From: an uncultured Lachnospiraceae bacterium
Lineage (GTDB): Bacteria; Bacillota_A; Clostridia; Lachnospirales; Lachnospiraceae
Assembly: GCA_946630765.1 (NCBI GenBank)
Contig: CAMOZF010000087.1
Coordinates: 1-7,447 of the forward strand
Direction: 5' to 3'
Length of the DNA: 7,447 bases
The position numbers and the translations under genes are program-made. Below are positions 1 through 5,975 of this stretch, one piece after another. Under the pieces are notes generated by a model. The model saw only the letters and a program-made list of their open reading frames with translations, had not been told where the DNA came from and ran no database searches. Each line of letters begins with the position of its first letter. Position 1 is the stretch's first letter.

Positions 1-440
1 ATCAGGTTCACTTTCCCGATCCTTCCGGAAAGCACCCACTCCCGGACTTTTCTGGTCTTGGGCGTAAAAAGAGACCAGACGCCTTCCATCAGAAAGGTCG
101 TTTGCTCCTCTGCATAGCGGAACATTTCTCTGGCATGCGCCGCACTGTCCGTGAGCGCCTTTTCGCAGAGCACCGGAATCCGGTGCTTCAGCGCAAGCAT
201 GGTATTCTCGTAATGGAAGTTCATGGTGGTGGCAATGTACACCGCATCGAGCTGTTCCTTCTGAAGCATTTCCTCATAGGATCCGTACGCCGCGGGAATT
301 CCCTCTTCCGCCGCAAATGCCGCCGCCCGATCGAGCGACTTCGACGAAACTGCCGCAACACATACGCCGGGGAGTCTTTCTGCTGATTTTACAAACTTGT
401 GGGCGATCTTCGCCGCCCCGATAATGCCAAAACGAAACAT
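1..440 (-). CDS. Gfo/Idh/MocA-family NAD(P)-dependent oxidoreductase, N-terminal part (runs off the left edge)
   Basis: The visible 146 residues start with MFRFGIIGAAKIAHKF, a Rossmann nucleotide-binding loop of the GxxGxxxIA kind (residues 5-13). The family consensus is G-x-G-x-x-G/A; the third glycine is alanine here, as in some members. The family lysine motif is present as EKALTDS (residues 93-99, usually EKP), followed by an EGVWSLF segment (119-125) like the E(A/G)xWxRF stretch of the dihydrodiol/xylose dehydrogenase-like branch. Members are usually about 320-340 residues, so less than half is seen and the C-terminal substrate-binding domain lies outside. They oxidise or reduce hydroxyl/keto groups of sugars, inositols or diols with NAD(P) in the cytoplasm; the substrate cannot be read from this part. 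The ATG at 440-438 is preceded by a purine-rich AGAAAGAG and lies 17 nt after the phosphatase stop, so it is probably the last visible gene of the long minus-strand operon. Confidence 0.9.
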   Translation of the reverse strand, partial: MFRFGIIGAAKIAHKFVKSAERLPGVCVAAVSSKSLDRAAAFAAEEGIPAAYGSYEEMLQKEQLDAVYIATTMNFHYENTMLALKHRIPVLCEKALTDSAAHAREMFRYAEEQTTFLMEGVWSLFTPKTRKVREWVLSGRIGKVNL

Positions 441-457
441 GGACTTTCGATCTCTTT

Positions 458-1222
458 CTATACATAGTATTCTTCATCCGTATCCAGGCAGATTGCCGCG
501 AGCCTTCCGTCCGGGAAGCAGGCGCCGCAGTCTATCGCGATGTGATTGTTGCTGCGGTAAATATAGTACGGCCTGGGGTTCTCCCTGATATGGGCGGTCG
601 GCGTGTGCCCGGTCACGACATATTTGTCCGGGTAATAGGCCCTGCTGTAGTCCGGCCGTTCCCAGACAAGTTCATCCACCGTATAGTCGTCCAGCGGCTT
701 CTCCGGGGAAAAGTTTCCGAGGCCCGCATGGACGAGGAGATAGTCTCTTCCGGACACGCTTAATTCTTCGTAGAGAAGGGCATCCTGAAGGTATTCGACG
801 ACTTCCTCCTGCATTTCCGGATCGAGGGCGTCAAATTCGTCCAGCGTCGTCTGTGAGCCGTTCATCTGCCAGTTCATAAGCCGGGCCACAAATTCGTCAT
901 CAATCTCTGCGACAGACGCCTCGGTGATTTCCTTTCGAAGCGTATCGAGGCAGGAAAGCGCCATGAGTTCATGATTTCCGGCAATCAGAAACGCATTCGG
1001 CATCTCCATCAGCTTCAGAACCACCTTGATCGGGTGCGGTCCCCGGTCGAGGACGTCGCCCAGGATGTAGAGGGTGTCCTCGTCCTGCAGACGGATCCCG
1101 TCGAGCAGTTCGATGAATTTATCATATTCTCCGTGAATATCTGCGATTACATAAGTAGCGATAGCGTTCTCCTCCTTGTCTGGGACTGGAATCGGATGCA
1201 ACGGCCGGAAGCTTATCTGCAC
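458..1222 (-). CDS. PPP-family metallophosphatase (bacterial serine/threonine protein phosphatase-like / diadenosine-tetraphosphatase-like)
   Basis: All calcineurin-like PPP signatures are present. Numbered from the GTG at 1222 they are DIHG (residues 28-31), GDVLDRGP (55-62), GNHE (82-85), VHAG (164-167) and GHTPT (205-209). These give the two-metal site (D28, H30, D56, N83, H165, H206) and the catalytic H84, so the enzyme should be an active cytoplasmic phosphomonoesterase. Relatives dephosphorylate phosphoproteins or cleave ApppA/AppppA; I cannot choose between these. The coordinates run to the furthest conventional start, a GTG that overlaps the nitroreductase gene by 10 nt and has only a weak GGGGC before it. 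The residues before ATYVIADIHG look like translated leader (MQISFRPLHPIPVPDKEENAI). A much better Shine-Dalgarno, AAGGAGG, sits 8 nt before an ATC at 1162-1160. I favour that as the real start, giving 234 residues beginning (f)M-ATYVIADIHG. The stop is 17 nt before the oxidoreductase start. Confidence 0.92.
   Translation of the reverse strand: MQISFRPLHPIPVPDKEENAIATYVIADIHGEYDKFIELLDGIRLQDEDTLYILGDVLDRGPHPIKVVLKLMEMPNAFLIAGNHELMALSCLDTLRKEITEASVAEIDDEFVARLMNWQMNGSQTTLDEFDALDPEMQEEVVEYLQDALLYEELSVSGRDYLLVHAGLGNFSPEKPLDDYTVDELVWERPDYSRAYYPDKYVVTGHTPTAHIRENPRPYYIYRSNNHIAIDCGACFPDGRLAAICLDTDEEYYV
1171..1177 (-). promoter_or_regulatory. Strong Shine-Dalgarno AAGGAGG pointing to an ATC start of the phosphatase
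   Basis: On the minus strand AAGGAGG is followed by the 8-nt spacer AGAACGCT and then ATC GCT ACT TAT GTA. This is the best ribosome binding site in the window and it decides the start. No ATG, GTG or TTG lies within normal range of it, and the conserved phosphatase fold begins two codons after the ATC. ATC is a permitted but very rare bacterial start codon. Confidence 0.6.
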
Positions 1223-1875
1223 TTATGCCCCGAAACCGCTTCAAAATGGTACTTCACAATGCCGAGATCGATCTTGCTGTAGGGGCCCATTTTGGCCCTG
1301 ATCAGCGGCTCTCCGTCCTGCAGTGTGATGAAAAACCGCTGCTGGTTGATCGCAGTCGGCGCCATCATGGCGGCCTTCAGCCCGTTTTTGAACCAGACCG
1401 GCATGTCCTCTTCCTTTACATCGCTGAGTTTTGACGAAGGCTTAGATTTATGCTTCACGCCCTCTGTTTCGCCGTAGCCGATGGAAATGACGCATAAAAT
1501 CTTCTCTCCTGCCGCGCGGTCCGCCTTGCATTTTCCTTTGCCGTAGGAGCCGGCGACCCAGCAGGTATTCAGGCCCAGCTGCTGGGCAAGAAGCACCAGC
1601 CGCTCTCCGTAATAGCCGCATTTTTCTTCCGCATCCGGCAGATCCTTCTTCCCGACGATCGCAATGTAGTTGTCGGCATTTTTGAATTTTCCGTAATGCG
1701 CCATCAGTGTATTGAAGCACTCCGGATCGTCCAGAATCAGCTGGATCCTGAGTCCGCTCTCTTCATTGCACTTTGCGATTTCCTCATTCAGCTTCTCAGA
1801 AAGCTCCGGCGCGATCGCCAGATCCTTATACTGCCGGACACTGTGCCGGGCCTTGATTGCTTCCCTGATATCCAT
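1213..1875 (-). CDS. Nitroreductase family protein, TM1586-like, FMN-dependent
   Basis: This 220-residue protein has the layout of the TM1586-type nitroreductases (Pfam TM1586_NiRdase). The N-terminal RHSVRQY (residues 10-16) is the usual FMN-phosphate contact. The central helix GYYGERLVLLAQQLGLNTCW (87-106) is the dimer core helix. The APTAINQQ flavin motif (172-179) lies in the C-terminal half, and a closing DLGIVKYHFE (203-212) is typical of this branch; classical nitroreductases carry the AP(S/T)xxNxQ motif near the N-terminus. It should be a cytoplasmic homodimeric flavoenzyme using NAD(P)H; the physiological substrate is not evident. The ATG at 1875 has AAAAGGGG about 11 nt upstream, a moderate site with a long spacer. 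It follows the lipase remnant by 63 nt and precedes the phosphatase, and reads as a member of the same operon. The length fits the family and no key residue is missing. Confidence 0.9.
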   Translation of the reverse strand: MDIREAIKARHSVRQYKDLAIAPELSEKLNEEIAKCNEESGLRIQLILDDPECFNTLMAHYGKFKNADNYIAIVGKKDLPDAEEKCGYYGERLVLLAQQLGLNTCWVAGSYGKGKCKADRAAGEKILCVISIGYGETEGVKHKSKPSSKLSDVKEEDMPVWFKNGLKAAMMAPTAINQQRFFITLQDGEPLIRAKMGPYSKIDLGIVKYHFEAVSGHKCR

Positions 1876-1938
1876 AGCTTTACTTACCCCTTTTTCATGA
1901 TCCGATGACTGTGGTTTTTCGTAGTGACGGTTCCCCGA

Positions 1939-2312
1939 TCAGAAATGTCTCCGCCAGTACTTCCGCATGTATTCCACGGTTCTGTGCAGCACCGCACCGT
2001 GGTAGATTTCCTGAAGATGTCCCGCAAAATCGAGGCCGTATCGTTCCTTCAGCTTCCCGAGTCCATCAGCCACGGCAGCTCTCTGTGCTGCTTCTTTATT
2101 CTCCAGAATGTCTTCAAAGCTCAGCTGTCTCCAGCCTTCTTCCGACAGGTTGTAAATGCTGACGCCGCATAGGAAGAAAAGCCCTGTTCATTCAGGAAAG
2201 AGATCAGATCTCCTCCGCGCATTCCCCAGTACGGCATCCGTTTATAAGTCTCATCATAGCTGCCCCAGCCGGACAGGCCGTGCACAAAGACGTACACAAG
2301 CTTTTTCTCCAT
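1939..2312 (-). pseudogene. Chimaeric gene remnant: 5' end of a triacylglycerol-lipase-like gene joined out of frame to the 3' end of an unidentified gene
   Basis: The first part (2312 to about 2163) starts at an ATG with a good GGAG/AAGGA ribosome site and encodes MEKKLVYVFVHGLSGWG and on to FSSYAAS. HGLSGWG is the oxyanion-hole strand of bacterial lipases of the EstA/COG1075 kind. The frame then shifts and ends at a TGA at 2123-2121, giving a 63-residue peptide without the catalytic Ser, Asp and His. From 2160 to 1939 a second open frame with no start codon encodes 73 residues beginning SIYNLSEEGWRQLSFEDIL and ending YMRKYWRRHF before a TGA. It looks like a well-formed helical C-terminus, but I do not recognise the family. 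A functional lipase of this kind needs over 300 residues, so a simple frameshift cannot explain the locus; a deletion fusing two neighbouring genes fits better. The remnant sits 38 nt after the SNF2 stop and is probably co-transcribed. Confidence 0.65.
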
Positions 2313-2350
2313 TGGTCCTTCTCCGTATTTGATGTCATTCAGTGCATCCG

Positions 2351-4522
2351 TCAGGTTTCATATACAGCCGGCAGATATTTCTGCCGCTCCTCTTCGATAA
2401 AATTCTGGATCCAGGCATTGTCCACGATATCCTTCAGCGCGTCGGCCATTACGGATTCGTCGGCAAAGGTATCAAACTCAAACTGCTTTCTTTCCAGCAT
2501 CTTCACCATCGCTTCGTCCACCGTATCCTCTGAAAGCAGATGGAACACCAGGACGTTCCGGACCTGCCCCATGCGGTAAATACGTGAAATGGCCTGGTTC
2601 GTCAGCGAAGGCTTGATCTGCGGCTCGCAGAATACGGCAATGCTCGCAGCCTGTATATTCAGCCCGGTCCCGCCGGCCTGCACCTGACACACGAGAATGC
2701 TGCCATCCGGCGCTTCCGTAAATCGGTCGATCAGCCGCTGCCTTTCGGGGATCTCCGTATCGCCGCTGATAATGCCGATCACTCTGCCGCGAAGGAGCGC
2801 CGCTGCCTTCGACGCCGTCTCCCGGAAGAAGGAATAGATCACCATTTTCCTGCCTTCCGAAAGCGCTTCCTCCGCAATTTCCAGAAGCCGCTGCGCCTTT
2901 GACGAGGACCTCAGATCATCCTGAAGGAAGGAAACTCTGCGCATCCCCGCAAAGTTCTTCGCTTTCACCATTTCGGCATAGGCAAGCCGATCCTCCGGGG
3001 TCATTCGGCACCACTCCTGCTCATTCTGGACCGGCGGCAGCTCCTTCAGCACCTCAATGCGCGTCCGCCGAAGATAAAACGGCGCGATCATTTCCCTGAA
3101 TTCCGGCACCTGACTCATATAGGCCGATCTTCGAAGCTCCTCCGTCATATCCGGCCGGATAAAATCAATCAGGGAGCACATTTCCTCGACCCGGTTTTCC
3201 AGGGGCGTTCCCGTCATCATCAGGATATGCTCCGCTTCATTCTCGAGGCGCCGGATCAGCCGTGTCCGGTTCGCGTCCGGGTTCTTGATATAATGCGCTT
3301 CGTCGATTACAAGCATGCGAAGCGGCATCTTCTCGTCAATACCGGAAATGATCCGTCCCATGCTTTCGTAATTCGTCACTGCCGCGCCGCCTTCCTCCGT
3401 CCAGCGCTGAAAATCATGTTCTATCCCGCTCCCGTGCAGAAGGCTTACCGGAATCGTACTGAACTTCCGGATTTCCCGGCACCAATTGATCAGGACGGAG
3501 GCGGGACAGACGATCAGGAACCTGCTGTCCGGAAAGCGCGTGTACAGATCGCACATCGCGGCGATCGCCTGAACGGTTTTCCCAAGGCCCATCTCGTCGC
3601 CGAGGAGAACCTTTTTCTGTTTGAGAATGTATTTGGCGCCAAAAGTCTGATAGGAACGAAGCGTCCCCCGAAATTCCATGAGTTGAAGCGGCTCGGCGTC
3701 GATTTCAGCCGCAAGTCTTGCCGGAATACTGCTGTAGATCAGACTTTCCGTAACGCCGCTTCCGCCGACGGATTCGATCAGCGCATAGTATTCCGCGCCG
3801 TTTCTCCGGAAATCTTCAAGCGCCTGTACCGCGCTCACGGATACCGCCGCATTCCTGCTGTCAAGAAGCGCGCGGACCCTGTCTGAACTGGGACTTTCAA
3901 GCCACGCCAGGATCTCTGCGACCGCCTCTTCGGTGCGGTCCTTCTTCTCCCTTCCCGAGAAAATCCACGAAAAGGCGTTTCGGATCGAGGCGCGCGCCGT
4001 CACGTCCTCTGTAAATGTCTGCAGCTCTTTTTGTAAAGGCTGCAGATCCTTTCTCACGATGCTGCACCAGCGGTAGCGGGCGATCGAGAGAAGAAGCTTT
4101 TCCTCCTCGACCCCCGGATTCCGGTCCGGAAGGCGGATCGATTTATGCTTAGAAAGATTGCTCAGAAATGCAGAAATGATGTTTCGTATCGAGGCGAGCT
4201 GCCCTTCTCCGATTCCGCCGAGCATTGTCAGCTCCCGGTCGCTCGCGCGCGCAATCGCGCCAAGATCCCGGAAGCCCGCTTCCTGCAGCACGGACACACG
4301 GATTCCTGCCTTGGACTTTTTGAGTTCCTCCACAGAAATATCCGAAAGCGCAGCCTTTGCTTCTTTCAGCCGGAGCGCTTCGCAGCAGCTTCTGATTTCG
4401 TCCGCCTGCGCCGCCTCTTCCCGCATCACTTCAGCCGCTGCCCGGTTCACTTCTTCAAGCACCGGAACGAGCTGCTTCGCAAGTTTATAGATTTTCTGAT
4501 TATTCAGTGTCGTCTGATTCAT
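2351..4522 (-). CDS. SNF2-family DNA-dependent ATPase / helicase-like protein
   Basis: A complete SNF2 (Swi2/Snf2, COG0553) motor fills residues ~285-680. Walker A is GDEMGLGKT (308-316), motif Ia CPASVLINW (339-347), Walker B VIDEAH (405-410), motif III TGTPLEN (437-443), motif V QAGGTGLNIQ (615-624) and motif VI QAISRIYRMGQ (643-653, with Ser-Arg-Ile-Tyr in place of the usual Gly-Arg-x-His). It should couple ATP hydrolysis to movement along double-stranded DNA, displacing or remodelling bound proteins. Unlike many clostridial SNF2 proteins it has no cysteine-rich SWIM finger. The first ~250 residues are mostly charged helix, with a helix-hairpin-helix-like segment LTMLGGIGEGQLASI (98-112) that may bind DNA. 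Its specific role (repair, transcription recycling, defence) is not shown by the neighbours. The ATG at 4522 is the first possible start, since an in-frame TAA lies two codons upstream. It has no Shine-Dalgarno but overlaps the stop of a mini-ORF as ATGA, so translation is probably coupled. Confidence 0.95.
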   Translation of the reverse strand: MNQTTLNNQKIYKLAKQLVPVLEEVNRAAAEVMREEAAQADEIRSCCEALRLKEAKAALSDISVEELKKSKAGIRVSVLQEAGFRDLGAIARASDRELTMLGGIGEGQLASIRNIISAFLSNLSKHKSIRLPDRNPGVEEEKLLLSIARYRWCSIVRKDLQPLQKELQTFTEDVTARASIRNAFSWIFSGREKKDRTEEAVAEILAWLESPSSDRVRALLDSRNAAVSVSAVQALEDFRRNGAEYYALIESVGGSGVTESLIYSSIPARLAAEIDAEPLQLMEFRGTLRSYQTFGAKYILKQKKVLLGDEMGLGKTVQAIAAMCDLYTRFPDSRFLIVCPASVLINWCREIRKFSTIPVSLLHGSGIEHDFQRWTEEGGAAVTNYESMGRIISGIDEKMPLRMLVIDEAHYIKNPDANRTRLIRRLENEAEHILMMTGTPLENRVEEMCSLIDFIRPDMTEELRRSAYMSQVPEFREMIAPFYLRRTRIEVLKELPPVQNEQEWCRMTPEDRLAYAEMVKAKNFAGMRRVSFLQDDLRSSSKAQRLLEIAEEALSEGRKMVIYSFFRETASKAAALLRGRVIGIISGDTEIPERQRLIDRFTEAPDGSILVCQVQAGGTGLNIQAASIAVFCEPQIKPSLTNQAISRIYRMGQVRNVLVFHLLSEDTVDEAMVKMLERKQFEFDTFADESVMADALKDIVDNAWIQNFIEEERQKYLPAVYET

Positions 4523-4584
4523 GAATTACCGAAATGTCTCAAAGGACTGATTAACTCTTCTACCGTAAAACCGCCGCTCAGCAT
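4519..4584 (-). CDS. Mini-ORF 2 (21 codons), translationally coupled to SNF2
   Basis: The peptide starts MLSGGFTVEELISPL and ends RHFGNS. Its TGA overlaps the helicase ATG as ATGA, and its own ATG lies 1 nt after the stop of mini-ORF 1. A weak AGG is 6 nt upstream. No family is recognised. Its likely purpose is to deliver ribosomes to the helicase start, which lacks a ribosome site. The coding status is inferred from this arrangement alone; a chance ORF is possible. Confidence 0.4.
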   Translation of the reverse strand: MLSGGFTVEELISPLRHFGNS

Positions 4585-4585
4585 T

Positions 4586-4648
4586 TCAGCCTGCGAAGAT
4601 CCGGACCACCGCCAGCATCGCCAGCATCTTGAAGAAAAATGTCGTCAT
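4586..4648 (-). CDS. Mini-ORF 1 (20 codons), hydrophobic leader peptide candidate
   Basis: The ATG at 4648-4646 has a good Shine-Dalgarno, GGAG at 4660-4657 with an 8-nt spacer, the only good ribosome site in this leader. The product begins MTTFFFKMLAMLAVV and ends RIFAG. It is 20 residues, strongly hydrophobic with one lysine and one arginine, and could insert in the membrane. Part of it is a tandem duplication of GATGCTGGC (4611-4628, giving MLAMLA). It starts about 48 nt after the predicted transcription start. It could be a regulatory leader peptide, a small membrane peptide or a type I toxin-like peptide; I see no antisense RNA promoter to support the last. Confidence 0.45.
   Translation of the reverse strand: MTTFFFKMLAMLAVVRIFAG
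4611..4628 (-). repeat. Perfect 9-nt tandem repeat (two copies of GATGCTGGC)
   Basis: Two adjacent identical copies lie inside mini-ORF 1. Each contains ATGCTG, which is also the start of mini-ORF 2 and is complementary to the CAGCAT of the upstream leader arm, so three alternative pairings are possible. Confidence 0.8.
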
Positions 4649-4702
4649 CTTCTTATCTCCTATTGTTGTAAATGCTGAAGCACAACCATGTTTTCTGATC
4701 TT

Positions 4703-4731
4703 AGTATATGTCATGAGGCACAAAAAATCAA
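4703..4731 (-). promoter_or_regulatory. Sigma-A promoter of the SNF2 operon
   Basis: On the minus strand a -35 TTGATT (4731-4726) and a -10 TATACT (4708-4703) are separated by exactly 17 nt. Transcription would start near 4696, leaving a leader of about 48 nt before mini-ORF 1. It lies just beyond the terminator of the permease gene, as expected for a new transcription unit. Confidence 0.7.
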
Positions 4732-4767
4732 CAAGCGCGCGGCTGAATTATTGCATCCTTAAAGCGT

Positions 4768-4803
4768 AAAAAAGACGCCCCGTTCCAACGAACAGGACGT
4801 CTT
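4768..4803 (-). terminator. Rho-independent terminator of the hydrolase-permease operon
   Basis: The minus-strand RNA folds into a 14-bp stem (AAGACGTCCTGTTC with GAACGGGGCGTCTT, two G-U pairs), closed by a GTTG loop and followed by a run of six U counting the last stem bases. It begins 7 nt after the permease stop. There is no U tract on the other side, so it acts in one direction. Confidence 0.9.
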
Positions 4804-4810
4804 GGAGATC

Positions 4811-5953
4811 TCAGCTGAAAAAATACCACCTGCTCAGCAGAAAGCCCGGAATTACAACGATCAGGAAGAATGCCCAGCTTACGAGCATGAATGTTTTCGT
4901 GAATTCTTTGCCCTTTCCCGGGTACTCCCTGACATAAATCCGGTAGTTGATGACCGACGCGAGTGACCCGATCAGGGAACACAGTCCGGCAGTATCGGCG
5001 CCATAAATCAGCCCGGCGAAGTTCTCTGTAAATGGATAGAGCACAATACTGGCCGGAACATTTGAAATCAGCTGGCTCAGTCCGATCGCCCACCAGTATT
5101 CTCGGTCTGCTACATTTTTCTCGAGAAAACCTGCGATGACCGAATTCCGCGCAATGGATGAAGAAAAGACAAAGAAGCAGAGGAATGTCAGGATCAGCAC
5201 ATAGTCTACTTTCAGGAACAGCTTCCGATCAAAGACAGCGATGCCAACCAGCACCACCAGAAGCGCCGCCGGCCACCAGGCCGTGCGGGAAACGATGACC
5301 ACAAGCACCAGCACAAAAAGCCCAAGGTACATCCACGACCGGAATCCTCTGTTTGATGCGGAAAGCTCCTCTTTTTCGCTTCTGAAGGGTTCCTTTACAT
5401 TCTTTCTGTACAGGAAAAAGATAAAGACGATAAGAAGCGCCGCCGACATCACACACAGAGGAAGCATATGCAGCATGAACTTCCATACGCTGATACTGCT
5501 CTGCCCATACAGGAACAGATTCTGCGGGCTGCCAAAAGGCGTCAGCAGGGACCCGCGGATCGCGGCGATATTTTCCATGGAAATTACAGGAAGAATGTAT
5601 TTTTCCTTTCCGCCGTTTCGAAACAGCAGGATCGTCAGCGGTACAAAGATCAGCAGAGACACGTCATTTGTGACGAACATCGAGGAAAAGAAGACGCCGA
5701 ACACCAGAAACAGACTGACCCCCGCCATGGATTTCAGTCTGCCTGCCAGGCTGACCACCGGCATTAATACATTCTCCTGCTTGAAGCCTTCAAGTACGCA
5801 GAGCATCATCAGCAGAATCCCGAGTGTCCTCCAGTCAATCGCTGTTAACAGCGCTGAAGACGGCGGCGTGATAATCAGTCCTGCCACCGCTGCCAGAAGC
5901 GACAGCAGCAGCATGGGTTCCTTTTTCAGCCACCGAAAAGCTTTTTTTATCAT
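4811..5953 (-). CDS. SLC13/ArsB-type anion permease (ion transporter superfamily, YbiR-like)
   Basis: This 380-residue integral membrane protein has about ten hydrophobic segments. It shows the two inverted-repeat signatures of the SLC13/ArsB/NhaD superfamily. Repeat one has TND (95-97) in a membrane segment followed by TPFGSPQNLFLYG (138-150). Repeat two has SQLISNVPASIVLYPF (292-307) followed by a Gly/Ser-rich SLIGSLASVINY (326-337). Such carriers move carboxylates, sulfate, arsenite or similar anions, often with sodium or protons; the substrate cannot be told from sequence. The reading frame is open back to 6115, but that extension overlaps the upstream hydrolase gene. I therefore start at the ATG at 5953-5951, where a charged tail MIKKAFRWLKK precedes the first helix. 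A GGGAGG lies 13 nt upstream, a long spacer, and an AGG abuts the ATG. It follows the hydrolase by 22 nt and is the last gene before the terminator. Confidence 0.88.
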   Translation of the reverse strand: MIKKAFRWLKKEPMLLLSLLAAVAGLIITPPSSALLTAIDWRTLGILLMMLCVLEGFKQENVLMPVVSLAGRLKSMAGVSLFLVFGVFFSSMFVTNDVSLLIFVPLTILLFRNGGKEKYILPVISMENIAAIRGSLLTPFGSPQNLFLYGQSSISVWKFMLHMLPLCVMSAALLIVFIFFLYRKNVKEPFRSEKEELSASNRGFRSWMYLGLFVLVLVVIVSRTAWWPAALLVVLVGIAVFDRKLFLKVDYVLILTFLCFFVFSSSIARNSVIAGFLEKNVADREYWWAIGLSQLISNVPASIVLYPFTENFAGLIYGADTAGLCSLIGSLASVINYRIYVREYPGKGKEFTKTFMLVSWAFFLIVVIPGFLLSRWYFFS

Positions 5954-5975
5954 CCTGTTATCTTTTCCTCCCTTG

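Larger units (their letters stand above)
4578..4678 (-). promoter_or_regulatory. Possible leader RNA structure enclosing mini-ORF 1
   Basis: In the minus-strand transcript, TCAGCATTT (4678-4670) is perfectly complementary to AAATGCTGA (4586-4578), 9 bp plus a possible flanking G-U pair. The 3' arm contains the ATG of mini-ORF 2. The closed form would hide that start, while a ribosome translating mini-ORF 1 to its stop at 4588-4586 would open it. The pairing is read from sequence; the regulatory meaning is inference. Confidence 0.35.

Noticed and set aside
3227..3886. A 219-codon open frame on the plus strand
   Set aside because: It lies wholly antisense to the SNF2 motor domain, is rich in Arg/Pro/His as expected of a reverse-frame shadow, and has no ribosome site or recognisable domain.
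4586..4648. Mini-ORF 1 as a type I toxin with antisense antitoxin
   Set aside because: The peptide is small and hydrophobic, but no plus-strand promoter/terminator pair for an antisense RNA could be found around it, and its position in the SNF2 leader favours a regulatory role.
4145..4678. Plus-strand open frame of 177 codons across the SNF2 start
   Set aside because: It is antisense to the helicase N-terminus and leader, with a Cys/His/Arg-rich composition typical of a shadow frame.
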